Assembly: GCF_040782645.1 (NCBI RefSeq) | Contig: NZ_CP160403.1 | Span: forward strand, 2,542,001-2,606,000 | DNA length: 64,000 nt | Source of the DNA: Streptomyces sp. HUAS ZL42 | Lineage (GTDB): Bacteria; Actinomycetota; Actinomycetes; Streptomycetales; Streptomycetaceae | Reading direction: 5' to 3' | Shown here: positions 1-7,892 of the stretch, piece by piece | Layout of the letters: each line of letters begins with the position of its first letter | How positions within the stretch are numbered: the stretch's first letter is position 1 | The notes under the pieces: generated by a model | The model's input: only the letters and a program-made list of their open reading frames with translations | Told to the model about the DNA's origin: nothing | The model's database searches: none | Translations under genes and position numbers: made by a program

Positions 1-3000
1 CCTCCGGTCGCAGCAGCAGCGCGAGCCGTTCGGCCGTGCTCGGTACTTGTGTGGGCTCCCGGGCCGCCGCCTCCTCGGCCACGAAGCGCACGTACAGCCG
101 ATAGCCGGTATCGGTGCGCGAAAGGATCTTGTCCAGTTCGCCGGCGAGCTCCAGGGTGCGGGTGACGGCGTGCCGCTGCCGGTCGCCGAGGCGGGCGAAC
201 GCCTCGACGAGCGCCGGGCGGTCGTCTTCGCGGGAAGGCAGCGGAACGGCGACCTCGTCCCGCAGCTCGTCGAGCGCGGGCTCGGCCTCCGGCCGCAGGG
301 AGCCGGTCGCCGAGCCGAAGTCGTACTCCCAGTCCAGGGCCCAGGTCAGCAGGCGCCCGCGCTCGTCGCCGGCCAGGAGCAGGCCGCCGTCGGGGGCCAG
401 CGCGACGTGCGTGACCGCGGCCGAGAAGCCGGTGAAGGCGCGCAGCTGCCGGCCGGTCGTGAGGTCCCACAGCCGGGCCTTCCGGTCCTCCCCGCCCGAC
501 GCCGCGAGCCGGAAGTCCGGTGTGACGGCCAGGCTCCGCACGATGCCGGCGTGCCCGGCCAGGACGTGGACGCAGCGAGCACCCGCGACGTCCCACAGCC
601 GGACGGTGCCGTCCACCGAGCAGGACAGCAGCCGCCGGGCAGCCGGGCTCGGCAGGACGTCGACCACGGCGTCCGCGTGCCCGGTGAGGACCACCTCGCA
701 CTGCCCGTCGGCGGTCCGCCAGACCCGCACCGCGCCATCGGCGCCACCGGTGACCACGAACCGGCTGTCGTCGCTCAGCCGTGCGGCGCCGATCCACTCG
801 TCGTGCCCGCGCAGCACCCACCGCAGCTCGCCCTCGCGCAGATCCCAGATCTTCACGCTGACGTCCTGGCCGCGAGAGAGCCCGTAGCGGTGATCAGCGC
901 TGACGGCCACGTCCAGCACCGCCCCCGGGTGCGCCTCCCATCGCCCGATGGTCCGGCCGCTGCCGATGTCCCAGGCCGCGACCACGCCGTCGGCGGTTCC
1001 CGAGAGAGCCACCTGGCCGTCCTCGCTGACCGCGACGTAGTACACGTGGTCGCGGGGGCTGGTGAACAGCTGGACGATCCCCCTGTCGCGCGGGCGCCAG
1101 GCGACGACCCGGCCGTCCTCGCCCCCGGACACCGCGAGCCGGCCGTCGGCGGTCATCGCCACGGCGCTGATGCGGCCGGTGTGCAGGCTGAGCGTGTGCA
1201 GCAGTTGCCCGGTCTCGACGTCGAAGACCCACGCTTCGGCGCCGTTTCCGCCGCGGGCGAGCGCGGTGGGGCTGCGGCCGCTGAACGCCAGGGCCCACGA
1301 CCCCTCGTCCTCCGGGACGATCCGGCCCGCGGACCAGGCGTCGGCGAGCTCGGTCCGGCGGCCGAGGGCGCCGAGCCTGCGCCAGAGGCGCACCGGCTCG
1401 GCGTGGCGCCGGTGCCCGGGCAGCGCGCGGGCGGCGCGGATCCGGTCGGCCGCCTCGTCGAGCCGCCCGGTACCGGCCAGCGTGGCCGCCTCCGCGAGCA
1501 ACTCGGCCGCCCGGGCGGCGGTGGCGGCGACGTCCGGGGCTTCGTGCGGGCGGACGTAGCTCCACGGGGCCGGCGGTCCCGCGGGCGGCAGGTGCCACAC
1601 CCGCACGGACTTCCCCTCGGCGGTCACGGCGACCCGCCCGGCCGCGCTCAGCACGACCTCCTTGGTGCCGGGCGCCGGGTCCAGGGACAGGCGGCACCGG
1701 CCGCTGTCCAGCTCCCACACCCGTGACGGCTCGTCGCGGCCGCCACTGGAGAAGCCGATCGTGCCGTCCAGGTTGACGGCGATCCGGCCGTAGCCGGTCC
1801 TCAACTTCCGGCGGGGTTCGCCGGATTCGAGATCGAACAACCGGACGTCGGTGCCGCCGAGGCCGACCACGGCGAGGCGGCCGTCGCCGCTGAACCGCGC
1901 CTCCGTCAGGGTGCTGTCGATCCGGTGCACCAGCTCGCCCGTGCGGACGTCGTACACGGAGTTCGTGTGGCGCTGGTAGTCGATGACGGAGCACAGGGTG
2001 CCCTGGGCACCGAGGACTTCGGCCTTGTTCTCGAACTGCCGGACGTCCAGGGGTTCGCGCGTCTCGAGGTCCCAGGTGACGGTTTCCCCTTCGAAGCCGC
2101 TGGTGACCGCGTGCCGCTGGTCCGCCGTCAGCGCGACCAGGCCCACCCAGCTGGGGTGGCCGGGCAGTTCGAAACCGGCCCCGGCTTCGAGGTCGAGCAC
2201 GAGCGCCTGCCCGATTCCCCCGCCGACGACCACGAGTTGTCCGTCGTCGCGCACCGCCAGGGCCGAGGCGCTGTATTCCTCGAGCTGCAGCTGCTGCCGG
2301 CACTCCTTCGCCGGGACGTCCCAGATCCGCAGCGCGCCGGAGCGGTCGGCCGAGACCGCGACCTGGCCGTCCGGGGTCAGCGCGAGGGCGGCGATCCGCT
2401 CTTCGTGCTCCCCCGGCAGGACCGATTGCGCGGGCGAGGGGGCGTACGCGACCGACTCGAGCGCGGCGGCGACCTGCGGGTCGCCGGGCATCCGCGCGGC
2501 CGCGTCCCGCAGCAGCGCGGTCGCCGCGACCGGGTCGCCGCGTTCCCGGTGCACCAGCGCGAGCAGGTACGCCCCCACGCCGTCACCCGGATCCCCGAAC
2601 CGCACGGATTCCAGTTCGTCGACCAGCTCGGCGTCGGTGATCACACCGGTCCGCCACCGGTGCAGTCCGCGGTTGTAGCGGGCGTGCGGGTGGTGCGGAT
2701 CCGCCCGCAGAGCCCGGGTCCACAGCTCCTCGGCGCTGTCGCGGCGGCCGAGGTCCAGCATGGACAGCGCGTGGTTGGACAGGCCGTCGGCAAGCAGGGT
2801 GGCCGCCCCAGGAGCGCGCCGGGGGTACGGGCCGACTTCCCGCTCGTGCACTCGGATCAGGCGCTCCGCGAGCGGCCGGAGCCGGCCGGGGCGCGCTGCC
2901 GGGTCCTCGGTGAAGCACTCGCGCAGCAGGTCCGCCACCTCGACCGGCACCGGCAGGATCGCGCCCGGGGCGCCGGAGCGGGCGAAGCCGTCGAAGGCGG

Positions 3001-3694
3001 CACCCGCCTCGGTCCCGTCCTTGACCAATAACTCGCCACGGAACATCTCCAGGACGGTGACCGCCCAGGACCAGACGTCCGTGGCCGTCGTGAGCCCGCC
3101 CGGCGACCGCGCCTGCTCGGGCGAGCAGTACCCGCGATCCAGGCCGCCGCGGCTGACGAACGGATCCGCGTCCCCGCCGTCCTCCCCGGTGGCCATGCGG
3201 GCCCGGGCCAGGCCGAAGTCGGTGACCTTGACCGTGCCGGCCCGGGTGAGCATCACGTTGGCGGGCTTGACGTCCTGGTGCACGACTCCGTTCTCGTGCG
3301 CGTGATCGAGACCCCACGCGGACTGGATGGCGACGTCCAGCACCGATCCCAGCGGGTCGTTCCCGTAGAGACTCCGGCTCGTGACGGCTTGGGCCAGGCT
3401 GCCGCCGTCCGCCCACTCCGCGAAGACCCGAGGCACGCCGTCGAGGGTACGGACGTAGACGCAGTTCGCGATGTGCGGGTGCAGACCCAGCCCGACCCAC
3501 ACCTCGGCTTCCCGCTCGAATTCCCGGATCCCGTCCGGTGAGCGGACCACGGCCGGGCGCGGGGTCTTCACCGCGAGGTCGATGTCCCAGCCGCGGTGCC
3601 GGACCCGGTGCACCAGCCCCAGGCGGCCGGCGCGCACCACGTCCAGGACCTCGTAGAGGCCGAGGATCACGTCACCGCGGCGCCATGTCGCCAT
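1..3694 (-). CDS. Serine/threonine protein kinase with C-terminal WD40 repeats (partial, runs off the window)
   Basis: A Hanks-type kinase fused to a long WD40 propeller region; it probably phosphorylates partner proteins held by the propeller. Seen: AVK at K43, the catalytic loop HQDVKPAN (D141, N146) with Gln in place of the usual HRD Arg, and DFG at D159. A TPR-like helical stretch follows at about 330-420. Two blocks of WD40 repeats run from about residue 428 onward, with repeats ending in VWR, LWD and similar, separated by a short helical linker. The ATG at 3694 starts MATWRRGD, 5 nt after the stop of the upstream gene, so the two are an operon. No membrane segment is seen in the visible part, so it is probably cytosolic. 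Residue 222 is a TTA codon, which in Streptomyces implies dependence on the bldA tRNA. The C-terminus is missing because the gene continues past base 1. Confidence 0.9.
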   Translation of the reverse strand, partial: MATWRRGDVILGLYEVLDVVRAGRLGLVHRVRHRGWDIDLAVKTPRPAVVRSPDGIREFEREAEVWVGLGLHPHIANCVYVRTLDGVPRVFAEWADGGSLAQAVTSRSLYGNDPLGSVLDVAIQSAWGLDHAHENGVVHQDVKPANVMLTRAGTVKVTDFGLARARMATGEDGGDADPFVSRGGLDRGYCSPEQARSPGGLTTATDVWSWAVTVLEMFRGELLVKDGTEAGAAFDGFARSGAPGAILPVPVEVADLLRECFTEDPAARPGRLRPLAERLIRVHEREVGPYPRRAPGAATLLADGLSNHALSMLDLGRRDSAEELWTRALRADPHHPHARYNRGLHRWRTGVITDAELVDELESVRFGDPGDGVGAYLLALVHRERGDPVAATALLRDAAARMPGDPQVAAALESVAYAPSPAQSVLPGEHEERIAALALTPDGQVAVSADRSGALRIWDVPAKECRQQLQLEEYSASALAVRDDGQLVVVGGGIGQALVLDLEAGAGFELPGHPSWVGLVALTADQRHAVTSGFEGETVTWDLETREPLDVRQFENKAEVLGAQGTLCSVIDYQRHTNSVYDVRTGELVHRIDSTLTEARFSGDGRLAVVGLGGTDVRLFDLESGEPRRKLRTGYGRIAVNLDGTIGFSSGGRDEPSRVWELDSGRCRLSLDPAPGTKEVVLSAAGRVAVTAEGKSVRVWHLPPAGPPAPWSYVRPHEAPDVAATAARAAELLAEAATLAGTGRLDEAADRIRAARALPGHRRHAEPVRLWRRLGALGRRTELADAWSAGRIVPEDEGSWALAFSGRSPTALARGGNGAEAWVFDVETGQLLHTLSLHTGRISAVAMTADGRLAVSGGEDGRVVAWRPRDRGIVQLFTSPRDHVYYVAVSEDGQVALSGTADGVVAAWDIGSGRTIGRWEAHPGAVLDVAVSADHRYGLSRGQDVSVKIWDLREGELRWVLRGHDEWIGAARLSDDSRFVVTGGADGAVRVWRTADGQCEVVLTGHADAVVDVLPSPAARRLLSCSVDGTVRLWDVAGARCVHVLAGHAGIVRSLAVTPDFRLAASGGEDRKARLWDLTTGRQLRAFTGFSAAVTHVALAPDGGLLLAGDERGRLLTWALDWEYDFGSATGSLRPEAEPALDELRDEVAVPLPSREDDRPALVEAFARLGDRQRHAVTRTLELAGELDKILSRTDTGYRLYVRFVAEEAAAREPTQVPSTAERLALLLRPE

Positions 3695-3699
3695 CGCCG

Positions 3700-4362
3700 T
3701 CAGTCGACGATGGCGACGTACACCGGTGTCCCGAGCAGCACCGACCTGGCGCTGCCGTCCGGGCTGTCGCCGTGCAGCAGGCGCTTGGCCACGAACTCGA
3801 CGTTCTGCGCCGGCCAGCGCAGGCTCGCCACGGCGCCCTGCACCCGGGCGAGCGCGGCGCGATCGGCCCGGTCGAGGTCGCCGTCCACCGCGTCGGCGAC
3901 GTACTCGTCCTCCAGGTCCGAGGTGGCTCCCAGCCCGTCGAGCATCGACGACATCATCGAGCGCCCCACCCCGTGCGCCTCGACGTCCGGCACGGTGTCG
4001 CACACGTGCCGGTACGAGCCGCCCAGCCCGACGACGGTGTTCTCGCTCCGCCCGCCGAAGAACACCAGCGACGAGGTGGGATCGCCGGGGAACGCACCCC
4101 AACGCATCGGCAGCAGCCCCCAGAAGAACTGACCCGGCTCGTCCACCGAGCCGAGGTCACCGTGCTCGCGCAGGTACCCGACGACGGTCTCCAGCCGGCG
4201 GATCCTGTCGTCGGACGGGCCCTCGGTCGTGCGCTTCGCCGACAGCACCGAGAGATTCACGCCCAGCTCCGTCTGGCGCTTCGCCCCGAAACCGGGGGCG
4301 ATCTGCGGCAACAGCATGTCGATCTTGCTGTCGCTGACGTAAACGTAGTAGCTGAGCGACAC
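3700..4362 (-). CDS. DUF7019-like protein, operon partner of the WD40 kinase
   Basis: Protein of about 220 residues beginning with VSLSYYVYVSDSKIDMLLPQ, which resembles the uncharacterised family I know as DUF7019. No catalytic motif or membrane segment is recognisable. A GTG start at 4362 is preferred because GGGAGGGAG lies just upstream; an in-frame ATG at 4383 would add seven residues. The gene ends 5 nt before the kinase start, so the two are probably translated from one message and act together. The family name rests on memory of the N-terminal signature, and the function is unknown. Confidence 0.7.
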   Translation of the reverse strand: MSLSYYVYVSDSKIDMLLPQIAPGFGAKRQTELGVNLSVLSAKRTTEGPSDDRIRRLETVVGYLREHGDLGSVDEPGQFFWGLLPMRWGAFPGDPTSSLVFFGGRSENTVVGLGGSYRHVCDTVPDVEAHGVGRSMMSSMLDGLGATSDLEDEYVADAVDGDLDRADRAALARVQGAVASLRWPAQNVEFVAKRLLHGDSPDGSARSVLLGTPVYVAIVD

Positions 4363-4552
4363 TGCCGGCTCCCTCCCAGGCATCGACCTGTCCCAGCGTA
4401 GCGATCACGCCCCCATACGAGGCATCAGATGCGTGGGGCGGCGGGCACCTCACCGTGCCCAACACACGGGCCGTTCGGCTCTACCGACCGTTGACGACCG
4501 TTGTTAGCGTCGTGCGTGCAACCGGAGCCGGTAGGGCATGTGGGAGGTCGCC

Positions 4553-5047
4553 ATGTCGGTCGAGCAACGGGCCAGGACACCATGGCTGCCGCCGCGCTGG
4601 TTCATCCGTCTGGCCTGGTACACGCACCGGGGTCTGTACCGGGTCTTCGGAGGCCGCCTCGGCCTGTGGCGGCCACGTGCCAACGGCTGGGGCGCCCTGC
4701 GGCTGACCACCACCGGCCGCCGCACAGGCCGCCGGCGCAGCGTCATCATCGGGTATTTCGAGGACGGTCCGAACCTGGTCTCGCTCGCGATGAACGGGTG
4801 GGGTGAGGGCGAGCCCGCCTGGTGGCTCAACTTGCAGGCGCACCCGGACGTGACCGTCGATCTGGTCGACGGGCAGCGGCTGGTTCACGGTTACGCCGCG
4901 ACGAGTGACGAGCGGTCACGGCTGTGGGCCAGGTGGCGCGAGATCGACAAGAACCTGGACGCCTACGCGGCACGCCGACCGTCCGACACCGCAGTGGTGG
5001 TTCTGGAGCCCCGAGCCAGTGCGCCGGACCCTACGCAGGCCAACTGA
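4553..5047 (+). CDS. Nitroreductase/quinone-reductase family protein (F420-dependent Ddn-like fold)
   Basis: 164-residue protein of the deazaflavin-dependent nitroreductase (Ddn-like) family, small split-beta-barrel enzymes that use F420H2 to reduce quinones or nitro compounds. Seen: the typical N-terminal aromatic helix (PPRWFIRLAWYTHRGLYR), the core LTTTGRRTGRRRSVIIGYFEDGP, and the family hallmark WWLNLQAHPDV. The ATG at 4553 follows GGGAGG at a normal distance; an in-frame ATG at 4538 lacks such a site. It is divergent from the kinase operon. The cofactor assignment is from family knowledge, and the substrate cannot be read from sequence. Confidence 0.8.
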   Translation: MSVEQRARTPWLPPRWFIRLAWYTHRGLYRVFGGRLGLWRPRANGWGALRLTTTGRRTGRRRSVIIGYFEDGPNLVSLAMNGWGEGEPAWWLNLQAHPDVTVDLVDGQRLVHGYAATSDERSRLWARWREIDKNLDAYAARRPSDTAVVVLEPRASAPDPTQAN

Positions 5048-5294
5048 TCGACCGACGCCCCATCAATCAACCGGCACGTCAAGGGAACTACGTCCATCGC
5101 TCCGTGCTCAGCAGCGCATGCCTGCGGGCAGGTGCTGGACGGACCACACAACAACCGCACCAGATCGAGCGGGGTACAGCTGTGGCCGGCGGTGGAAGGG
5201 ATCCTCCGATGTGGGCCACCGCGTCCGGAACTCGACTACCTGACGGGCGCATACGAGACGGTGCCGTGGAAGCGCCTTGTGGTGGTGACGTCTC

Positions 5295-5330
5295 CGCCGG
5301 GGAGGAGCGCCCGCGCTCCCCTCCCCGGCG
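5295..5330. terminator. Strong hairpin between convergent genes
   Basis: CGCCGGGGAGGAGCGC pairs with GCGCTCCCCTCCCCGGCG, a stem of about 16 bp with one bulge, lying between the convergent nitroreductase-like and galactanase-like genes. It has no U-run, as is common for Streptomyces terminators. The rest of 5048-5369 shows no gene I can support. Confidence 0.6.
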
Positions 5331-5369
5331 TGCCCTCACGTGTGTCGGCCGCTGAGGGTCAGCTGTGGA

Positions 5370-6788
5370 TCAACTGCCCCGCGTCCACTGCTGATTGGTC
5401 CCTCCATTGCACGTGTACGTAATGATCGCCGCGCCATTGGCGGTGGACGCGCCCGACACGTCCAGGCACTCCCCGGTCGCCCGGGACTTCACGTTCACGT
5501 AGGAGCCCGTCGCGGTCAGTGACCACTGCTGGTTCGTGGACGACGCGTTGCAGTTCTCCTGGGTGATGGTCGTGGAGTTCTCCTGTACGCACAGGGAGCT
5601 GTGCCGGACCACCAGCTGGTAGTAGCCGCTGCCCACGGACTTGAACCAGTACTTCTGGTTGTTGCCGCCGTTGCAGTCGTACTGCTTGATCTGGGTGCCC
5701 TGCCACTGCGACTGGCCGGTGACGTCGGCGCACTTGGAGGAATGGCGGGCGATCAGGGTGTTGTACGTGGCGCTCGTGCCGGTGACCGTGCCGGCCGCCG
5801 TGTCGACCGTGAGCTCCGGGTACCAGGACATCGACATCGACGTGGACGAGGGGAAGGTCAGCGGCAGCCAGACATACCGCGAGTCGTTGACCGTGCCGCT
5901 GAAGGAGTTGCCCCAGCGGTCGCCCATGTAGAGGTACGACGTGCCCGAGGTTCCCTGGATCGGGAGGACGTACGCCGTCTGGGAGCCGTAGGCCGTCGAG
6001 TCGCCGACGTTCGTCATCGCGGTCCACGGGCCGGCGAGTGAGGTGGCCGTGGCGTACTGCTGCTGGTTGGGGTCCCAGCCGGTCGCACCCGATGTCAGCA
6101 TGAAGTAGACGCCGCCCCGCTTGAAGAGGGCCGGGGCCTCGCGGTGGCCGCCCGGCCAGGGGTTGGCGACCAGGCTCGCGATGCCGGTGTAGTCGGCGGT
6201 GAGCCTGTAGATGTGCAGGTCGTAGTTCTCGCGGGCGGCGGAGACCATGTAGGCGGTGCCGTCCGTGTCGACGTACGCCGTGATGTCGCGGGACATGTAC
6301 TGGCCGAGCGGGCGGAAGCTGCCCTGGTAGGTGTAGGTGCCGTCGATCGTGTCGGAGACCGCCACGGCCGCACGGGCCTCGCTGTAGTCGGTGCCGTTCT
6401 CCTTGTGCATCCACATCACGAACTTGCCGGTGGAAGCGTTGTAGATGACCTTGGGGCGCTCGATGTAGGCGGTGGCCAGCTCGGAAGCGCTGGACTGGGT
6501 CAGGACGTGGTTTCTGAACTCCCAGTTCTTCAGGTCGGTGGAGCGGTAGGCGTCCACGTACCGGAAGGTGTTGTCGGCGTTGCGGTCCTCGCCGAACCAG
6601 TAGTAGTAGCTGCCGACCTTGATGACGCCGCCGCCGTGGGCATGGAGGGCCGCGCCCGAAGTGTCGGTGAACTGGATGCCGTTGGCGACGGTCTGGGGTG
6701 CCGCCTGGGCGGGGCCCGCGGTGGCGAGGGCGCCGATCAGCGCCAGACAGAGGGCGAGCAGGATGGCGTACGCACGTCTCATTGTCAC
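5370..6788 (-). CDS. Secreted GH43_24-like exo-beta-1,3-galactanase with C-terminal ricin-type lectin domain
   Basis: Likely releases galactose from the beta-1,3-galactan backbone of type II arabinogalactan outside the cell. Seen: signal peptide of about 30 residues ending GPAQAAPQ; a five-bladed GH43 domain (about 35-335) with AHGGG near its start where most GH43 enzymes carry the catalytic Asp; IERPKV (E110) and REAPALF (E217), which match the two glutamates known in subfamily 24 galactanases; and a ricin-B/CBM13 trefoil (about 345-472) with repeated CxD and QW motifs. The GTG at 6788 has AAGGAGAG 5 nt upstream and overlaps the stop of the preceding gene (GTGA); an ATG at 6782 is the alternative. 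It is co-transcribed with the GH43 gene at 6785-7729. The subfamily call rests on motif memory, not alignment. Confidence 0.8.
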   Translation of the reverse strand: MTMRRAYAILLALCLALIGALATAGPAQAAPQTVANGIQFTDTSGAALHAHGGGVIKVGSYYYWFGEDRNADNTFRYVDAYRSTDLKNWEFRNHVLTQSSASELATAYIERPKVIYNASTGKFVMWMHKENGTDYSEARAAVAVSDTIDGTYTYQGSFRPLGQYMSRDITAYVDTDGTAYMVSAARENYDLHIYRLTADYTGIASLVANPWPGGHREAPALFKRGGVYFMLTSGATGWDPNQQQYATATSLAGPWTAMTNVGDSTAYGSQTAYVLPIQGTSGTSYLYMGDRWGNSFSGTVNDSRYVWLPLTFPSSTSMSMSWYPELTVDTAAGTVTGTSATYNTLIARHSSKCADVTGQSQWQGTQIKQYDCNGGNNQKYWFKSVGSGYYQLVVRHSSLCVQENSTTITQENCNASSTNQQWSLTATGSYVNVKSRATGECLDVSGASTANGAAIITYTCNGGTNQQWTRGS

Positions 6789-7729
6789 GCACTCTCCTTC
6801 ACGGTGTCGGCGAGGGGGACGCCGAAGTCCGGGGTGCCGTCCGCCTTCCAGCCGAGGGCCTGGATGCGGGTGTGGCGGTTGGGGTCGTTCAGGGGGTCGC
6901 CGTCGATCTCCTTGTACTGGCGGGCGTGGTAGAGCAGGACGTCGGTCTCGCCGTCCTCGGCGACCGTGAACGAGTTGTGGCCCGGGCCGTACACGCCCGT
7001 GGCGTCGTTGCCGGTGAACACGGGGACCGGCGACTTGGACCAGCTCGCGGGGTTCAGGAGGTCGCTGTCGGCGTCGGCGGTCAGCAGGCCCAGGCAGTAG
7101 TTGTGGTCGGTGGCGCTCGCCGAGTAGGTGAGGAAGATCCGGCCGTGGCGCTGGATGACGTACGGGCCCTCGTTGACCCGGTGGCCCACGCACTCCCAGT
7201 CGTACTCGGGTGCGGAGAGCCTGACCTGAGGCCCCGTCAGGGTCCATGGGTCGGACATCGCGGAGAGGAAGAGCGACGAGTTCTCGCCGTGCCGGTCCGG
7301 GTCCTGCTGCGCCCAGGCGAGGTACCGGGTGCCGTTGTGTACGAAGGTGGTGGCGTCCAGGGAGAAGGTGTCCCAGGCCGTCTTGATGCGGCCCTTCTCG
7401 GTCCAGGTGTCCCGGAAGGGGTCGGGGCCGGTGTTCTCGAGCACCCAGACACGGATCGCCCACTCGTCCTCCGCGGGGGCGGCGGCGAAGTAGACGTACC
7501 AGGCGCCGTCGATGCGGTGCAGCTCGGGCGCCCAGATGTGCGCACCCATGTCGCCGGTGGCGTGCGCCTTCCAGATCACGGACTCCGGGGCGTCCGCGAG
7601 CCCTTCGAGGGTGCGGGAGCGGCGCAGGACGATCCGGTCGTAGTCCGGGTGGGTGGCCGTGAAGTAGTAGAAGCCGTCGGTGTGGCGGTGCACCTGGGGA
7701 TCGGCGCGGTTGAGGACCAGCGGGTTCAT
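6785..7729 (-). CDS. GH43 glycoside hydrolase, alpha-L-arabinofuranosidase-like
   Basis: 314-residue single-domain GH43 enzyme without a signal peptide, so it probably acts on imported oligosaccharides. Seen: the catalytic triad of the fold, D10 in NRADPQV, D125 in LDATTF and E187 in NEGPYV. The opening GFYYFTATHPDYDRIVLRRS is typical of exo-acting arabinofuranosidases. The ATG at 7729 starts MNPLVLN. The stop overlaps the GTG of the downstream galactanase-like gene by 4 nt, so translation is probably coupled. Specificity (arabinan versus arabinoxylan side chain) cannot be decided here. The 163-bp gap to the divergent secreted-protein gene holds the palindrome CGGTACCG at 7767-7774 as a possible control site. 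Confidence 0.85.
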   Translation of the reverse strand: MNPLVLNRADPQVHRHTDGFYYFTATHPDYDRIVLRRSRTLEGLADAPESVIWKAHATGDMGAHIWAPELHRIDGAWYVYFAAAPAEDEWAIRVWVLENTGPDPFRDTWTEKGRIKTAWDTFSLDATTFVHNGTRYLAWAQQDPDRHGENSSLFLSAMSDPWTLTGPQVRLSAPEYDWECVGHRVNEGPYVIQRHGRIFLTYSASATDHNYCLGLLTADADSDLLNPASWSKSPVPVFTGNDATGVYGPGHNSFTVAEDGETDVLLYHARQYKEIDGDPLNDPNRHTRIQALGWKADGTPDFGVPLADTVKESA

Positions 7730-7892
7730 GCGGGCGCCTCTCAGGAGACGGAAGTCCGAGGCTGTTCGGTACCGTGCGTTTGTGGTGAGGAATGTTCCGG
7801 TCCGAAAAGGTAAGGGCGTGTTACGAGGAGGTCAACGGGTCTGACGAGACTGGGGGAAAGCCCTTGCTCCCCGATGCGGGGATTTCTCTCCG

